A stretch of 64,000 nt of DNA from Luteibacter aegosomatissinici (GTDB lineage Bacteria; Pseudomonadota; Gammaproteobacteria; Xanthomonadales; Rhodanobacteraceae), in assembly GCF_023078495.1 (NCBI RefSeq), contig NZ_CP095742.1:62001-126000 (forward strand), in the 5' to 3' direction. The notes below the pieces were generated by a model. The model saw only the letters and a list, made by a program, of their open reading frames with translations. It searched no databases and was not told where the DNA came from. The translations under genes were made by a program, and so were the position numbers. Positions 7,725-16,469 of the stretch are shown piece by piece. How positions within the stretch are numbered: the stretch's first letter is position 1; the number at the start of each line of letters is the position of its first letter.

Positions 7725-9455
7725 ATGCCGCAGACCGAATTCGAGCGCCTGGAGCGCCTGCATAACCTGGCCGTGCTGGACTCGGACGCCGAAGACTTCT
7801 TCGACGCCCTCGTGGGGGCCGCCGCCGAAGTGACCGGGATGCCGATTTCGCTTATCAGCCTGGTCGATCGGGACCGGCAGTGGTTCAAGGCGAATATCGG
7901 TTTACCCGGGGTAAGCGAGACACCCCGCGAATATGCCTTTTGCGACCATGTCGTTCGCGCCGGGGCCGCGGTGCAGGTCGCCGACGCGCGGCTGGATCCG
8001 CGATTTGCCGATAACCCGCTCGTTGTGGGTGACCCGAACATCCGGGCCTATACCGGCGTACCCCTGACGCTAACCGACGGCACGCACCTGGGTTCGCTTT
8101 GCGTGATCGACCGCGAGCCACGCGCCCTTCGCCCCGACCAGATCCGCGTTCTCAGCCACCTGGCCGCCGCGGCCTCCATGGCGCTGGAACAGCGGGCCGA
8201 CCTGATCCACCAGCGCGAGGTCGCCCGCGCCGAAGCCGTGCGCGCACGCAAGCTGGAGCGCGAGCTCGACGAGAAGCAGCAATTCCTGCAACGGACCGGC
8301 CGTGTCGCAGGTGTGGGTGGCTGGGAACTCGACCTGAAGACGAAACATCTGCAATGGTCGGAACAGACCTGCCGCATCCACGACTTGCCCGCGGGGTTCG
8401 AACCGACGCTCGATGAAGCGCTGTCGTTCTTCTCGCCCGAAGCCCAGGCCGAACTCGGCGAAGCCATGGACCGTGCGCAGCGCATGGATATTCCCTGGGA
8501 CCTGACCGTGCCGATGATGACCGCCACGGGGCGGGCCATCTGGATGCGTGCGGTGGGCGGCGTCGAACGGGAAAACGGTGTCGCCGTAAGGTTGGCCGGT
8601 GCGGTGCAGGACGTGACCGAGCGCAAGATGGCTACGTTGGCGCTTGAAGCCAGCGAACGACGCTACCGCAAACTGTTCCAGTACTCGCTGGGGCTTATCT
8701 GCACGCACGACCTGCAGGGCGAAGTGCTCTCGGTGAATCCCTCCGCCGCGGCGTCGCTCGGTTACGACATCGGTGACATGCTCGGCGCCAACCTCAAGGA
8801 ATTTATGCTGCCCGAACGGCGTGCGCAGCTGGATCGCTACCTGCAACGCATACAGGCCGAGCGCATCGCCATGGGCATCCTGGAGTTGGTCGCCGCGGAT
8901 GGCTCGCTGCGCTACTGGCGTTACCAGAACGTGCTGGATGAAGACGCCGATGAGCCTTACGTGCTCGGCCACGCACAGGATGTGACCGAACAGCGGCGCT
9001 ACGAGAACACGTTGATTGAGTGGTCCACCCGCGATCCGCTGACCCATGCGATGAACCGGCGTTACCTGGCCCAGCTGGAAGAGCGCAGCAAGGGGCGCGC
9101 CGCATGGGGTTGCATCGTGGTCGATCTGGATCACTTCAAATCCATCAACGACACCTACGGCCACGCGCGGGGCGACGAAATCCTTGTCGCCGTAGCCCAG
9201 CAGCTGCGTGATTGCAGCGGCCCGAACGATGTCGTCGTGCGCATGGGCGGCGATGAATTCCTGATGGTGATCGACAGGGCGGACGAGGTGAGTGGCGTGC
9301 TGGAGCGGCTACGCCGCGCGCTCGCCACCAGCCCGTGGTCACTGAGTCTAGGCGCGGCTGAAGCCCATGCCGAGGAACCCGTCGATCAGGTCATCGCACG
9401 GGCTGATGACCAGCTCTATGCGCACCGTGCCGTGGCGCGGCACGCTGTCCGCTAG
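7725..9455 (+). CDS. GAF-PAS-PAS-GGDEF diguanylate cyclase
   Basis: A 576-residue cytoplasmic sensor-cyclase without membrane helices. Order: GAF domain at about 5-170 (SLVDRDRQWFKANIGLPG, then the FCDHVVR motif); a short coiled linker around 180-200; two PAS domains at about 200-300 and 310-430; a GGDEF domain at about 440-570 with intact RMGGDEF and DLDHFKSINDTYGH. It should make cyclic di-GMP from two GTP in response to a small ligand or redox cue. The product-inhibition RxxD site before GGDEF is degenerate (GPND). The start at 7725 is preferred over an upstream in-frame ATG at 7650. It ends with a 4-base convergent overlap with mug. Confidence 0.93.
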   Translation: MPQTEFERLERLHNLAVLDSDAEDFFDALVGAAAEVTGMPISLISLVDRDRQWFKANIGLPGVSETPREYAFCDHVVRAGAAVQVADARLDPRFADNPLVVGDPNIRAYTGVPLTLTDGTHLGSLCVIDREPRALRPDQIRVLSHLAAAASMALEQRADLIHQREVARAEAVRARKLERELDEKQQFLQRTGRVAGVGGWELDLKTKHLQWSEQTCRIHDLPAGFEPTLDEALSFFSPEAQAELGEAMDRAQRMDIPWDLTVPMMTATGRAIWMRAVGGVERENGVAVRLAGAVQDVTERKMATLALEASERRYRKLFQYSLGLICTHDLQGEVLSVNPSAAASLGYDIGDMLGANLKEFMLPERRAQLDRYLQRIQAERIAMGILELVAADGSLRYWRYQNVLDEDADEPYVLGHAQDVTEQRRYENTLIEWSTRDPLTHAMNRRYLAQLEERSKGRAAWGCIVVDLDHFKSINDTYGHARGDEILVAVAQQLRDCSGPNDVVVRMGGDEFLMVIDRADEVSGVLERLRRALATSPWSLSLGAAEAHAEEPVDQVIARADDQLYAHRAVARHAVR

Positions 9456-9961
9456 GGAAAGGCGGCTTGCTGTAACGACGCATACGCGCCCACCAGCGCT
9501 TCCAGCGTAAAGCTGCGATTCCTCCCGCTGGGGTTGGGAAGCACCCAGGGAATACAGCCCTGCATGAGCACCGCCTGTCTTCCCCACGCGACGTCGCGTT
9601 GCGCGGTAAGCGCCGCATACGCCGTCTTGCCAAGAAAAGCGATGTAGCGTGGTTTGTACTTCCGAAGCATGGCGTTGAAGGGTGCAGCGGCGGACGCAAA
9701 CTCGTCGCGCCCCAGTTCACCGGCTCCTGCCGTCGGCCGGCGAACAACGGCCGTGATGCCACAACCCACCTCGAGAAGGCGGTGGCCTTCTTCGGCTGCA
9801 AACAGCGTGGGCGTGAAGCCCGACCGATGCAGCACCTGCCAGAACCGGTTCGAGCGCCCGGCAAAGTGATGCCCTGTCTCAGCGGCGAGCAAGCCGGGGT
9901 TGATCCCGCAGAACAGCACGGCAAGCCCTGGCGCGATCACATCGGGCAGGTGGGTGCTCAT
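9452..9961 (-). CDS. mug: G/U mismatch-specific DNA glycosylase (Mug)
   Basis: A 169-residue protein, the same size as E. coli Mug (168). The family motif GINPG (residues 19-23) carries the catalytic Asn, and NPSGRNR near residue 143 is the minor-groove/intercalation loop. Mug removes uracil and ethenocytosine from mispairs with guanine. Its ATG overlaps the TGA of the upstream tetR (bases 9961-9958), so it is translated as the second gene of a tetR-mug unit. That is an odd partner for a regulator that faces an efflux operon. Confidence 0.9.
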   Translation of the reverse strand: MSTHLPDVIAPGLAVLFCGINPGLLAAETGHHFAGRSNRFWQVLHRSGFTPTLFAAEEGHRLLEVGCGITAVVRRPTAGAGELGRDEFASAAAPFNAMLRKYKPRYIAFLGKTAYAALTAQRDVAWGRQAVLMQGCIPWVLPNPSGRNRSFTLEALVGAYASLQQAAFP

Positions 9962-10587
9962 CGGCAGATAGCGTTCACGGCCTTGCGTGCGAGTGCGTGC
10001 AGCTCATCGCGCGACCGGCCGGCACGCGCCCGAATGGCAATGGTGTGCATCGTCGCCGATGCCAGCAGGGCCAATGCCTCGGGATCCGCGCCCGCGGAAA
10101 GCTCGCCATCGGCGGCGGCTTGTTCAAGCCGTGCGCGGAACCGCTCGTCGAGACCCATGAAGCCGTCGCTCACGATCTGTCGCACCACCGGATCTTCCAG
10201 CGCCTCGGTCACCGCCGTACCCACGACGAAGCAGCCGCGTGGCTGGCCTTCGCCCGAGAAATAGATACCGAGCGCGGCGTCGTACGCCTGCATCAGCGTC
10301 TCGTCGAGCGGCTTGCCGGGTGCGAGCACCTCGGCCATCAGGGCGAACTTTCGATCCCAGTAGTCGCCCAGCGCGCGAACGTAGATGTCGTGCTTGTCGC
10401 CGAACGCAGCCTTGAGGCTCGGCCGATTCATGCCGGTGGCCGCCGAGAGGTCGTCCAGCGACGTGCCGGCATAGCCGCTGCGCCAGAAGGCATCGGCGGC
10501 ATGCCGCAGGGCGGTTTCCGGTTCGTAGGCGCGAGGGCGCCCGCGGGGGCGCTTCGGTGCCTCGGTAGTTTTTGTTCGATCTTGCAT
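9958..10587 (-). CDS. TetR family transcriptional regulator
   Basis: A 209-residue repressor. The helix-turn-helix spans about residues 20-65 (ALRHAADAFWRSGYAGTSLD, then LSAATGMNRPSLKAAFGDK). The ligand domain contains QPRGCFVVGTAVTEA near residue 115; the cysteine at this place is common in NemR-like TetR regulators and could sense electrophiles. It is preceded by AAGGG and is divergent from the HlyD-MFS-NodT efflux genes, which it probably represses. Its stop overlaps the mug start by 4 bases. Confidence 0.93.
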   Translation of the reverse strand: MQDRTKTTEAPKRPRGRPRAYEPETALRHAADAFWRSGYAGTSLDDLSAATGMNRPSLKAAFGDKHDIYVRALGDYWDRKFALMAEVLAPGKPLDETLMQAYDAALGIYFSGEGQPRGCFVVGTAVTEALEDPVVRQIVSDGFMGLDERFRARLEQAAADGELSAGADPEALALLASATMHTIAIRARAGRSRDELHALARKAVNAICR

Positions 10588-10595
10588 AAAAACCC

Positions 10596-10637
10596 TTGAA
10601 GGCTGTCTTGCCCGTACATATTATGCGGTGACGTACA
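10596..10637 (+). promoter_or_regulatory. Efflux-operon promoter with repeated CGTACA operator half-sites
   Basis: TTGAAG at 10596-10601 and TATTAT at 10619-10624 are spaced by exactly 17 bases, a good sigma70 promoter reading toward the HlyD gene. CGTACA occurs at 10613-10618, touching the -10 box, and again at 10632-10637, a direct repeat 19 bases apart. A TetR dimer-pair bound here would block initiation. The boxes are seen; TetR binding is inferred from the divergent layout. Confidence 0.55.
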
Positions 10638-10703
10638 AAATTCAACTGCGCGGATGGCCACGCTAGCTGTCCCGCTCAACCTTCGCTGAAACAGGTAGTT
10701 ACG

Positions 10704-11771
10704 ATGAACTCGCACCTAGAAGACGGCCGACCCACCCGCTCTGGCGCCACCCGCTGGGCACTCATGATCGGCGTTCCGGCCCTGCTCGCGCTGGGGGGTA
10801 TCGCGTATCACTACAACCGCGCCGGCCAGGTGGAGACTGACGACGCGTATGTGCGTGCCGCCAAGGTGGCCATCAACGCCCGCGTGCCCGGTCAGGTGCT
10901 CGAGGTGGCCGTGGTCGATAACCAGGCGGTGCACAAGGGCCAGGTCCTCGTGCGGATCGACCCGGCGCCGTACCGCATCACGGTCGATGCCGCCGAGGCG
11001 AAGCTGGCGAGTACACGCTTGAAGGTGGAAGGCCTGAAGGCCACCTACCGGCACCAGTTGGCGGAGCTGCAGTCGGCGAAGGATTCGGCGGACTTCAACC
11101 AGCGCGAGGTCGACCGCAAGAAGGCGTTGCTCGCCTCCGACTACGCATCGCGCGCCACGTACGAGCGTGCCGAAACCGACCTGAAGGTCAGCCGACAGCA
11201 CATCGCCTCTGAACAGGAAGATGTCGCCAACACCATCGCGGCCCTTGCTGGCGACCCGGCCATTCCGGTGGAGCGTCACCCGAGTGTGCGCGAAGCACAG
11301 GCCCAGCTTGACCGCGCACGGCTCGATCTCTCCTACACGACGGTTACCGCACCGGACGAGGGTACGGTGGCTCGCGTCGATGACGTGCAGGCCGGCGATT
11401 TCGTCAACGCGGGCGCGCCGGTGTTCGCGCTGATCTCCAGCCGTGATGTGTGGATCGAAGCGAACTTCCGCGAAACGAGCCTGACGAACATGCGCCCTGG
11501 CCAGCGCGCGAACCTCCGCGTGGATGCGTACCCCGGCCACGTGTTCACCGCACGCGTTGCCAGCATGAGCCCCGGCACGGGCTCGGAGTTCTCCGTGCTG
11601 CCGCCGGAGAACGCGACGGGCAACTGGGTGAAGGTGGTGCAGCGCCTGCCGGTGCGGCTCGAGCTGGACCATACCGACCCGCAGTGGCCGTTGTATTCGG
11701 GCATCAGTGTGCTGGTCAACGTGGATACGACCACATCCAGCGCGCCTGACCGCGTGGCGGGGGCCCCGTAA
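10704..11771 (+). CDS. HlyD/EmrA family periplasmic adaptor subunit
   Basis: A 355-residue membrane-fusion protein. One N-terminal membrane helix (about residues 12-32) is followed by a biotinyl-lipoyl half-motif (VETDDAYVRAAKVAINARVP), a coiled-coil hairpin (about 90-190) and the second lipoyl half and beta-barrel (VTAPDEGTVARVDDVQAGDF). It links an inner-membrane MFS pump to an outer-membrane channel. Its stop and the ATG of the MFS gene share a base (TAATG at 11769), and the channel gene follows, forming a complete three-gene pump. Control is probably by the divergent TetR. Confidence 0.94.
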   Translation: MNSHLEDGRPTRSGATRWALMIGVPALLALGGIAYHYNRAGQVETDDAYVRAAKVAINARVPGQVLEVAVVDNQAVHKGQVLVRIDPAPYRITVDAAEAKLASTRLKVEGLKATYRHQLAELQSAKDSADFNQREVDRKKALLASDYASRATYERAETDLKVSRQHIASEQEDVANTIAALAGDPAIPVERHPSVREAQAQLDRARLDLSYTTVTAPDEGTVARVDDVQAGDFVNAGAPVFALISSRDVWIEANFRETSLTNMRPGQRANLRVDAYPGHVFTARVASMSPGTGSEFSVLPPENATGNWVKVVQRLPVRLELDHTDPQWPLYSGISVLVNVDTTTSSAPDRVAGAP

Positions 11772-13267
11772 TGAACGCCGCCAACACCGCCACGCATTCG
11801 CCGGTGGAGCATCGCATGCTCATCCTGGCGGGTCTGCTGGCGACCTACATGCAGGCGGTCAATATCTCCATCCCCAATGCAGCCCTGCTTCGGCTACAGG
11901 GTGGCTTGTCGATGACGGATGACCAGGTGGGCTGGGTGTTCACCTCCTACATCGCCGCGAGCGCTGTGGTCATGCCGTTGACGCATTGGCTGGCGGCGCG
12001 GATCGGCAGGAAGACGATATACCTGCTTTCGCTGGCGCTGTTCATGCTTGGCCTCGTTTTGGATGTGCTCGCGACCACGCCGCTTCAGTTCGTGGGCGCG
12101 CGCATCGTGCAAGGCGCGGCCAGTGGCACGCTGGCGCCACTGTCGATGTCGATCCTCCTGTCGGAGTTACCGCCGCTGCGTCATGGCCGCATCGGCCTGA
12201 CCTGGGCCGTGACAGGCACGCTGGGCATCCTGAGCGGACCTTCCATCGGTGGCTTCCTCAGCGAAGCGTTCGGCTGGCACGCTATCTTCTACGTCAGCTT
12301 TCCCCTGGTGCTCTTCATCATCACGGTCGTGGCGCTGTTCCTGCGCGAACGCAGGCCGACGACGCGCGAGCCATTCGATTTCCTCGGCTGGGCGATGCTC
12401 TCGATCAGCCTGACGGCCGTGCAGATGCTGCTGGATCGCGGCCAACGGCTGGAGTGGTTTGCATCCACCGAGATTCGTATCGAGGCCGCCGCCGCGGCAC
12501 TGGGTATGTGGATGTACCTCGTGCATATCTTCACCCGGCCAAACCATTACCTCGACCGCGCACTCTTCAGCCATCGCAACTTCACGCTGGGCAGCATCCT
12601 CTACTTCGTGTTCGGCTTTGTGTTACTGCCGACGCTGGCGCTCACCTCGCCGATGCTGGAAGAACTGCTTCGTTATCCAGGTGATGCCGCAGGCCTGCTA
12701 ACGATTCCGCGCGGCATCGGCATGATGGTGTGTCTGCTGGCCACGTGGCGTATATCGCCGCGGATCGATAGCCGCCTCGTTCTGATCGGCGGTGTCACCT
12801 TGGTGACGCTCGGCAACTGGCGCATGGTGGGCTATTCGCCGCTCATGGATGGCTGGGCGGTGGGCATGGCGGGCTTGCTGCAGGGCGCCGGGCTGGGCGT
12901 GCTCATGCCAGCGATCACGCGGGCAACATTCGGCAGCCTTCCGCCTGCGCTGCGCGCGCACGGCACGGTGCTGTTCAACCTTGCGCGCCTCTACGGCAGC
13001 ACGCTCGGCGTCGCCGTGGTGCAGCTGTACTTCTTCATGAATACGCAAGGCATGCACAGCGCCCTTGCCGAACACCTGCGGCCGTATGGCGCCTTCGCCC
13101 ACGTATCGGCCGTGACGAGCGGCGGCGCGCTTGCCGCGCTGAACGAAGGCGCGACCGGCCAGGCCGCCATGGTCGCCGTCATCGGCCAGTTCAAGCTGCT
13201 GTTCGTGGCGATGCTGGCCGTCAGCCCGCTCATCTTCTTCCTTCGCCAGCCGCGCGCTGGTCACTAA
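11771..13267 (+). CDS. DHA2 family MFS drug-efflux transporter (EmrB-like)
   Basis: A 498-residue protein with about 14 hydrophobic helices, the size and topology of the DHA2 drug:H+ antiporters. The motif-A loop reads LAARIGRKTIYLLS after helix 2, and motif C (GxxxGPxxGG) appears as LGILSGPSIGGFL in helix 5. It lies between its adaptor and outer-membrane partner genes. The substrate cannot be predicted; EmrB-type pumps export hydrophobic antibiotics, fatty acids or phenolics. Confidence 0.94.
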   Translation: MNAANTATHSPVEHRMLILAGLLATYMQAVNISIPNAALLRLQGGLSMTDDQVGWVFTSYIAASAVVMPLTHWLAARIGRKTIYLLSLALFMLGLVLDVLATTPLQFVGARIVQGAASGTLAPLSMSILLSELPPLRHGRIGLTWAVTGTLGILSGPSIGGFLSEAFGWHAIFYVSFPLVLFIITVVALFLRERRPTTREPFDFLGWAMLSISLTAVQMLLDRGQRLEWFASTEIRIEAAAAALGMWMYLVHIFTRPNHYLDRALFSHRNFTLGSILYFVFGFVLLPTLALTSPMLEELLRYPGDAAGLLTIPRGIGMMVCLLATWRISPRIDSRLVLIGGVTLVTLGNWRMVGYSPLMDGWAVGMAGLLQGAGLGVLMPAITRATFGSLPPALRAHGTVLFNLARLYGSTLGVAVVQLYFFMNTQGMHSALAEHLRPYGAFAHVSAVTSGGALAALNEGATGQAAMVAVIGQFKLLFVAMLAVSPLIFFLRQPRAGH

Positions 13268-13280
13268 CCCCGGTACTGAC

Positions 13281-14738
13281 ATGAAAACCGCACGACTGTT
13301 CCATGCAAGGCGCACCGCGCTCGCCGCGGTGCTGGGTGGCGCGACGCTGGCACTCCTGAGCGGGTGCATGGTCGGGCCGGACTACCAGCGCCCGGGTGAC
13401 ACCGCCTCCGCGCATTACGATGTGGCGGCAGAGCAAAAGCTCGATCACACAAGCGCGGACACCGCACCGAAGGTAAGCTTCGATGCGAAGGTCGATGCCG
13501 ACTGGTGGACGCTGTTCAAATCCCCCCGGCTGAATGACGTGGTGCAGAAAGCGATCGAGGGTAACCTCAGCCTCGATGCCGCGAACGCGACCATCGCGCA
13601 GGCGAACCAAGCCATCGCCGCGGCGGGCGGTGCGCTGTATCCCCAGGTGGGCTTCGCCGCGGATGCGGGCCGCCAGCGCACGGGGTTCGGTGCGGGGCGC
13701 GCGACATCCAACGCTTACTCGGTAGGACCCTCGGTCAGTTTCGACTTCGACCTGTTCGGCGGTAATCACCGCCGGGTAGAGGAAGCCACGGCGCTGGCCG
13801 ATCTGCAGCGCCATCATTTCGATGCGGCGTACCTGACGGTGACAGGCGATGTCGTCACCGAAGCCATCAAGCTGGCGTCCGCACGCGCGCAGATCGTCGC
13901 CGTTGAAGATCTGCTGGCGACGGACCGGCACAACCTTGAACTTGTCACGGCGGCGCAGCGCTACGGCAGCGCGACGAAGGCGGATATCGCCCTTGCCCAA
14001 AGCCAGCTGGCACAGGATGAGACCCTGCTGCCGCCGTTGGCCCAGCAGCGCGACGTGGCGCGCCACGCACTCTCCGTGCTGGCGGGCCAGGGCCCGGCCG
14101 ACTGGGTACCGCCGGATTTCGACATGGCCGACTTCACGTTGCCGGTCGAGTTGCCGTTGAGCGTGCCCTCGGAACTCGCCCGCCAGCGCCCGGACATCCT
14201 GGCAGCGGAATCGCAGCTGCATGCTGCCAGCGCAGCGATTGGCGTGGCGACCGCTGACATGTATCCGCACCTGCAGCTTTCCGGTGCGCTTACCCAGGCC
14301 AGTGCTGGCGCTGGTGTAGGGACCTTGTGGGGCATTATCGGCTCGCTCGCCGGCCCGCTCTTCGACGGCGGTACGTTGAAGGCAAACCGCCGCGGTGCCG
14401 TCGATGCCTACGACGCCGCGCTGGCCAACTACCGGCAGACGTTGCTTTCGTCGCTTGGTCAGGTGGCCGACGTACTGCAGGGCATCGGCCACGACGCGGA
14501 GGAATACGCGGCACAAGGCCGTGCACTCGATGCCGCCGAAACCAGCCTGAAGCTCAGCCAGGAAGGCTTCCGCGCCGGCGATGCCAGCGTGCTGGCGGTA
14601 CTGGACGCGCAGCGCGCCCGCCAGCGCGCGCTGATCGGCCAGGTGCAGGCGCGGACGGCGCAGTACCTCGATGCGGTGCAGCTCACCGTCGCGCTAGGTG
14701 GCCGGTCCGAGAACGCGTTTCTCAGAAAAGCCCGCTGA
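13281..14738 (+). CDS. NodT-family outer-membrane efflux lipoprotein (TolC-like)
   Basis: A 485-residue outer-membrane factor. A signal peptide ends in the lipobox LLSGC (about residues 25-29), so the protein is acylated, typical of the NodT/OprM branch. MVGPDYQRP directly after the Cys is the family signature, and two OEP repeats follow. The gene begins 13 bases after the MFS gene and closes the pump operon. It overlaps the convergent SMP-30 gene by 17 bases. Confidence 0.94.
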   Translation: MKTARLFHARRTALAAVLGGATLALLSGCMVGPDYQRPGDTASAHYDVAAEQKLDHTSADTAPKVSFDAKVDADWWTLFKSPRLNDVVQKAIEGNLSLDAANATIAQANQAIAAAGGALYPQVGFAADAGRQRTGFGAGRATSNAYSVGPSVSFDFDLFGGNHRRVEEATALADLQRHHFDAAYLTVTGDVVTEAIKLASARAQIVAVEDLLATDRHNLELVTAAQRYGSATKADIALAQSQLAQDETLLPPLAQQRDVARHALSVLAGQGPADWVPPDFDMADFTLPVELPLSVPSELARQRPDILAAESQLHAASAAIGVATADMYPHLQLSGALTQASAGAGVGTLWGIIGSLAGPLFDGGTLKANRRGAVDAYDAALANYRQTLLSSLGQVADVLQGIGHDAEEYAAQGRALDAAETSLKLSQEGFRAGDASVLAVLDAQRARQRALIGQVQARTAQYLDAVQLTVALGGRSENAFLRKAR

Positions 14739-15552
14739 CAACGAAGAGGCCACCTGAGCCCGGGTACGCTGACAACGTCGTTTCGGTCAGCCGCGCGCGC
14801 GAGGTGGCGACGTAGGCGGTGCCTTCGTGATCGAACGCCAGGCTGCCGACGTGGGGCGCGGGGATCGCGATCGATCGCTCCACGGCGCCGTTGGCGGCGA
14901 GTTGCACAATGGCGCCGCCACCCCACATGGCGACCCACACGCTGCCGTCCGGTGCGATAGCCATGCCATCCGGTTTGCCGGGGCAAGCGAGGAAATCGGT
15001 GACCACGGTCGGCTCGCCCAGTGATGCGTGGCCATCATGCACGGGGTACGCAAGTAACGTCCGGCTCAGCGTATCGATGACGAGCAACGAGCGGCCATGG
15101 CGCACGAACGCCATGCCGTTCGCCACACCGAGCCCGGCTGCCACCGGTTGCACGTCGGCAATGGGTGACGCCGCATGGAACAAGCCACCCCGTGTGTGCA
15201 GGAGCCCGCGGTGCATGGAACCGGTCCACAAGCCGCCCGAGGCATCCACGGTCATATCGTTGAAGCGGCAGCCCGCCGCGAGAGGTGCGAGCGGCCCCGC
15301 TTCGAGCGTGCCGCTTCGGATATCGACAGCGAAGAAACGATCCTCGCCCGCGCCTGCCCAGCCACCGTCGAGACGTTGACCCAACGACCACAACGGATGG
15401 GCCAGCGGCGTCTCGGTCAGCCGACCCTCGGGCGGGCTCCACCGCAGGAGCCGATGTCCCGGCGGATCCAGCCAGACGATATCGTCGCCATCCACCCGCA
15501 CCGATTCACCCACCAGGGCCCGCGGCTGTGCGGCGAGGTGGACGTTGCTCAT
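14722..15552 (-). CDS. SMP-30/gluconolactonase family sugar lactonase
   Basis: A 276-residue six-bladed beta-propeller. Divalent-metal ligands of the family are recognisable: the early Glu in GESVRVDGDDIVWLD, Asn in CRFNDMTVDASGGLW, Asn in GVANGMAF and Asp in GKPDGMAIAPDGSVWVA. It should hydrolyse an aldonolactone, made by the SDR upstream, to the aldonate. The start at 15552 overlaps the dgoK stop (ATGA), and the open frame upstream of it is dgoK shadow. It is the last gene of the TonB receptor-SDR-kinase-lactonase unit. Confidence 0.92.
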   Translation of the reverse strand: MSNVHLAAQPRALVGESVRVDGDDIVWLDPPGHRLLRWSPPEGRLTETPLAHPLWSLGQRLDGGWAGAGEDRFFAVDIRSGTLEAGPLAPLAAGCRFNDMTVDASGGLWTGSMHRGLLHTRGGLFHAASPIADVQPVAAGLGVANGMAFVRHGRSLLVIDTLSRTLLAYPVHDGHASLGEPTVVTDFLACPGKPDGMAIAPDGSVWVAMWGGGAIVQLAANGAVERSIAIPAPHVGSLAFDHEGTAYVATSRARLTETTLSAYPGSGGLFVVSGLF

Positions 15553-16460
15553 GCGAGTGCGCGCCGTGCTGCGTGGATACCGGCGAACCCCTGTGCCGTG
15601 GCGTCGGCAGCATCGACCGCCTGCGAACCGATGCCGACGTGTGCGAGGGCGGCGGCATACAACGCGCATACCGGTGCCGCACCGACCAGGGTCACCGTTG
15701 GCTCCAGTGGGTAGATCGCGCGCGCATCGGCCAGTTCCGAGCCGATAAGCAGGCCGCGCAGATACGACGCCGCATCGTCGCGGGCGAGATCGCCCCGAAT
15801 GACCTGCGCGCGCACACCAAACAGCGCAGTACCCAGCCCAGGCTGGCGCTTGAAGCCGGCATCCACGCCCGCCTTGAACGCGGCACCAGTTGCGGCGGGT
15901 GCGGCCACGACCGACGCCAGCATACCGGCCGCCGTCAGCCGGTCGAAGATTTCCCCTGACATGGCCGTCATGAATTCCTGCACCTTGCCCCCTTCGATCC
16001 TTACCCACTTACCGTGGGTGCCGGGCAGGGCGACGATGCCGTCTTGCGGCAAGCGCCCCGCCCTGAGCAGGCCGAACAGCTCGGTCTCTTCGCCACGCAT
16101 GATGTCCGGCGCGTTATCCACCGCGCGGCGGCATGCAAGACCGGGAACGATATGCATGGTGCGGCCGGCAATCGTCGCCGGGTGCAGCCGAGCGGCCAGC
16201 TCTTCCAGGCCGATAGGGCATGCCACGTAGCCGGCATCCTCCCAGCCCACGTTGGAGCCGACCATGCCGCACGCATAAATCATCCCGGCATCGGGCCAGC
16301 GTGCGACCAACCGCGCGAGCTGAGCTTCCATGCCGGATCGGTCCAGCGAAGCAATGCCTGCAGGTTCGGCAAATGCATCGCACACGGCACCCTCGTCACC
16401 CAGGAGGAAGGAACGGAAATTGGAGCTGCCCCAGTTGATCGCAATGAAGTCACGCGCCAT
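15549..16460 (-). CDS. dgoK: 2-dehydro-3-deoxygalactonokinase (DgoK-type)
   Basis: A 303-residue DgoK-family kinase of the ASKHA fold. Visible signatures are INWGSSNFRSFLL (phosphate loop) near the start, CGMVGSNVGW around residue 65, RGEETELFG near 122 and LPGTHGKWV near 145. It phosphorylates 2-keto-3-deoxy-galactonate at C6. The usual partner aldolase (DgoA) is not in this window. It sits 9 bases after the SDR and overlaps the lactonase start by 4 bases. Confidence 0.92.
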   Translation of the reverse strand: MARDFIAINWGSSNFRSFLLGDEGAVCDAFAEPAGIASLDRSGMEAQLARLVARWPDAGMIYACGMVGSNVGWEDAGYVACPIGLEELAARLHPATIAGRTMHIVPGLACRRAVDNAPDIMRGEETELFGLLRAGRLPQDGIVALPGTHGKWVRIEGGKVQEFMTAMSGEIFDRLTAAGMLASVVAAPAATGAAFKAGVDAGFKRQPGLGTALFGVRAQVIRGDLARDDAASYLRGLLIGSELADARAIYPLEPTVTLVGAAPVCALYAAALAHVGIGSQAVDAADATAQGFAGIHAARRALA

Positions 16461-16469
16461 GAAAGTCCC

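Noticed and set aside
10613-10637. GCATAATATGTA on the minus strand as a possible dif-like sequence
   Set aside because: Core spacing and right arm do not fit; a promoter/operator explains it better.
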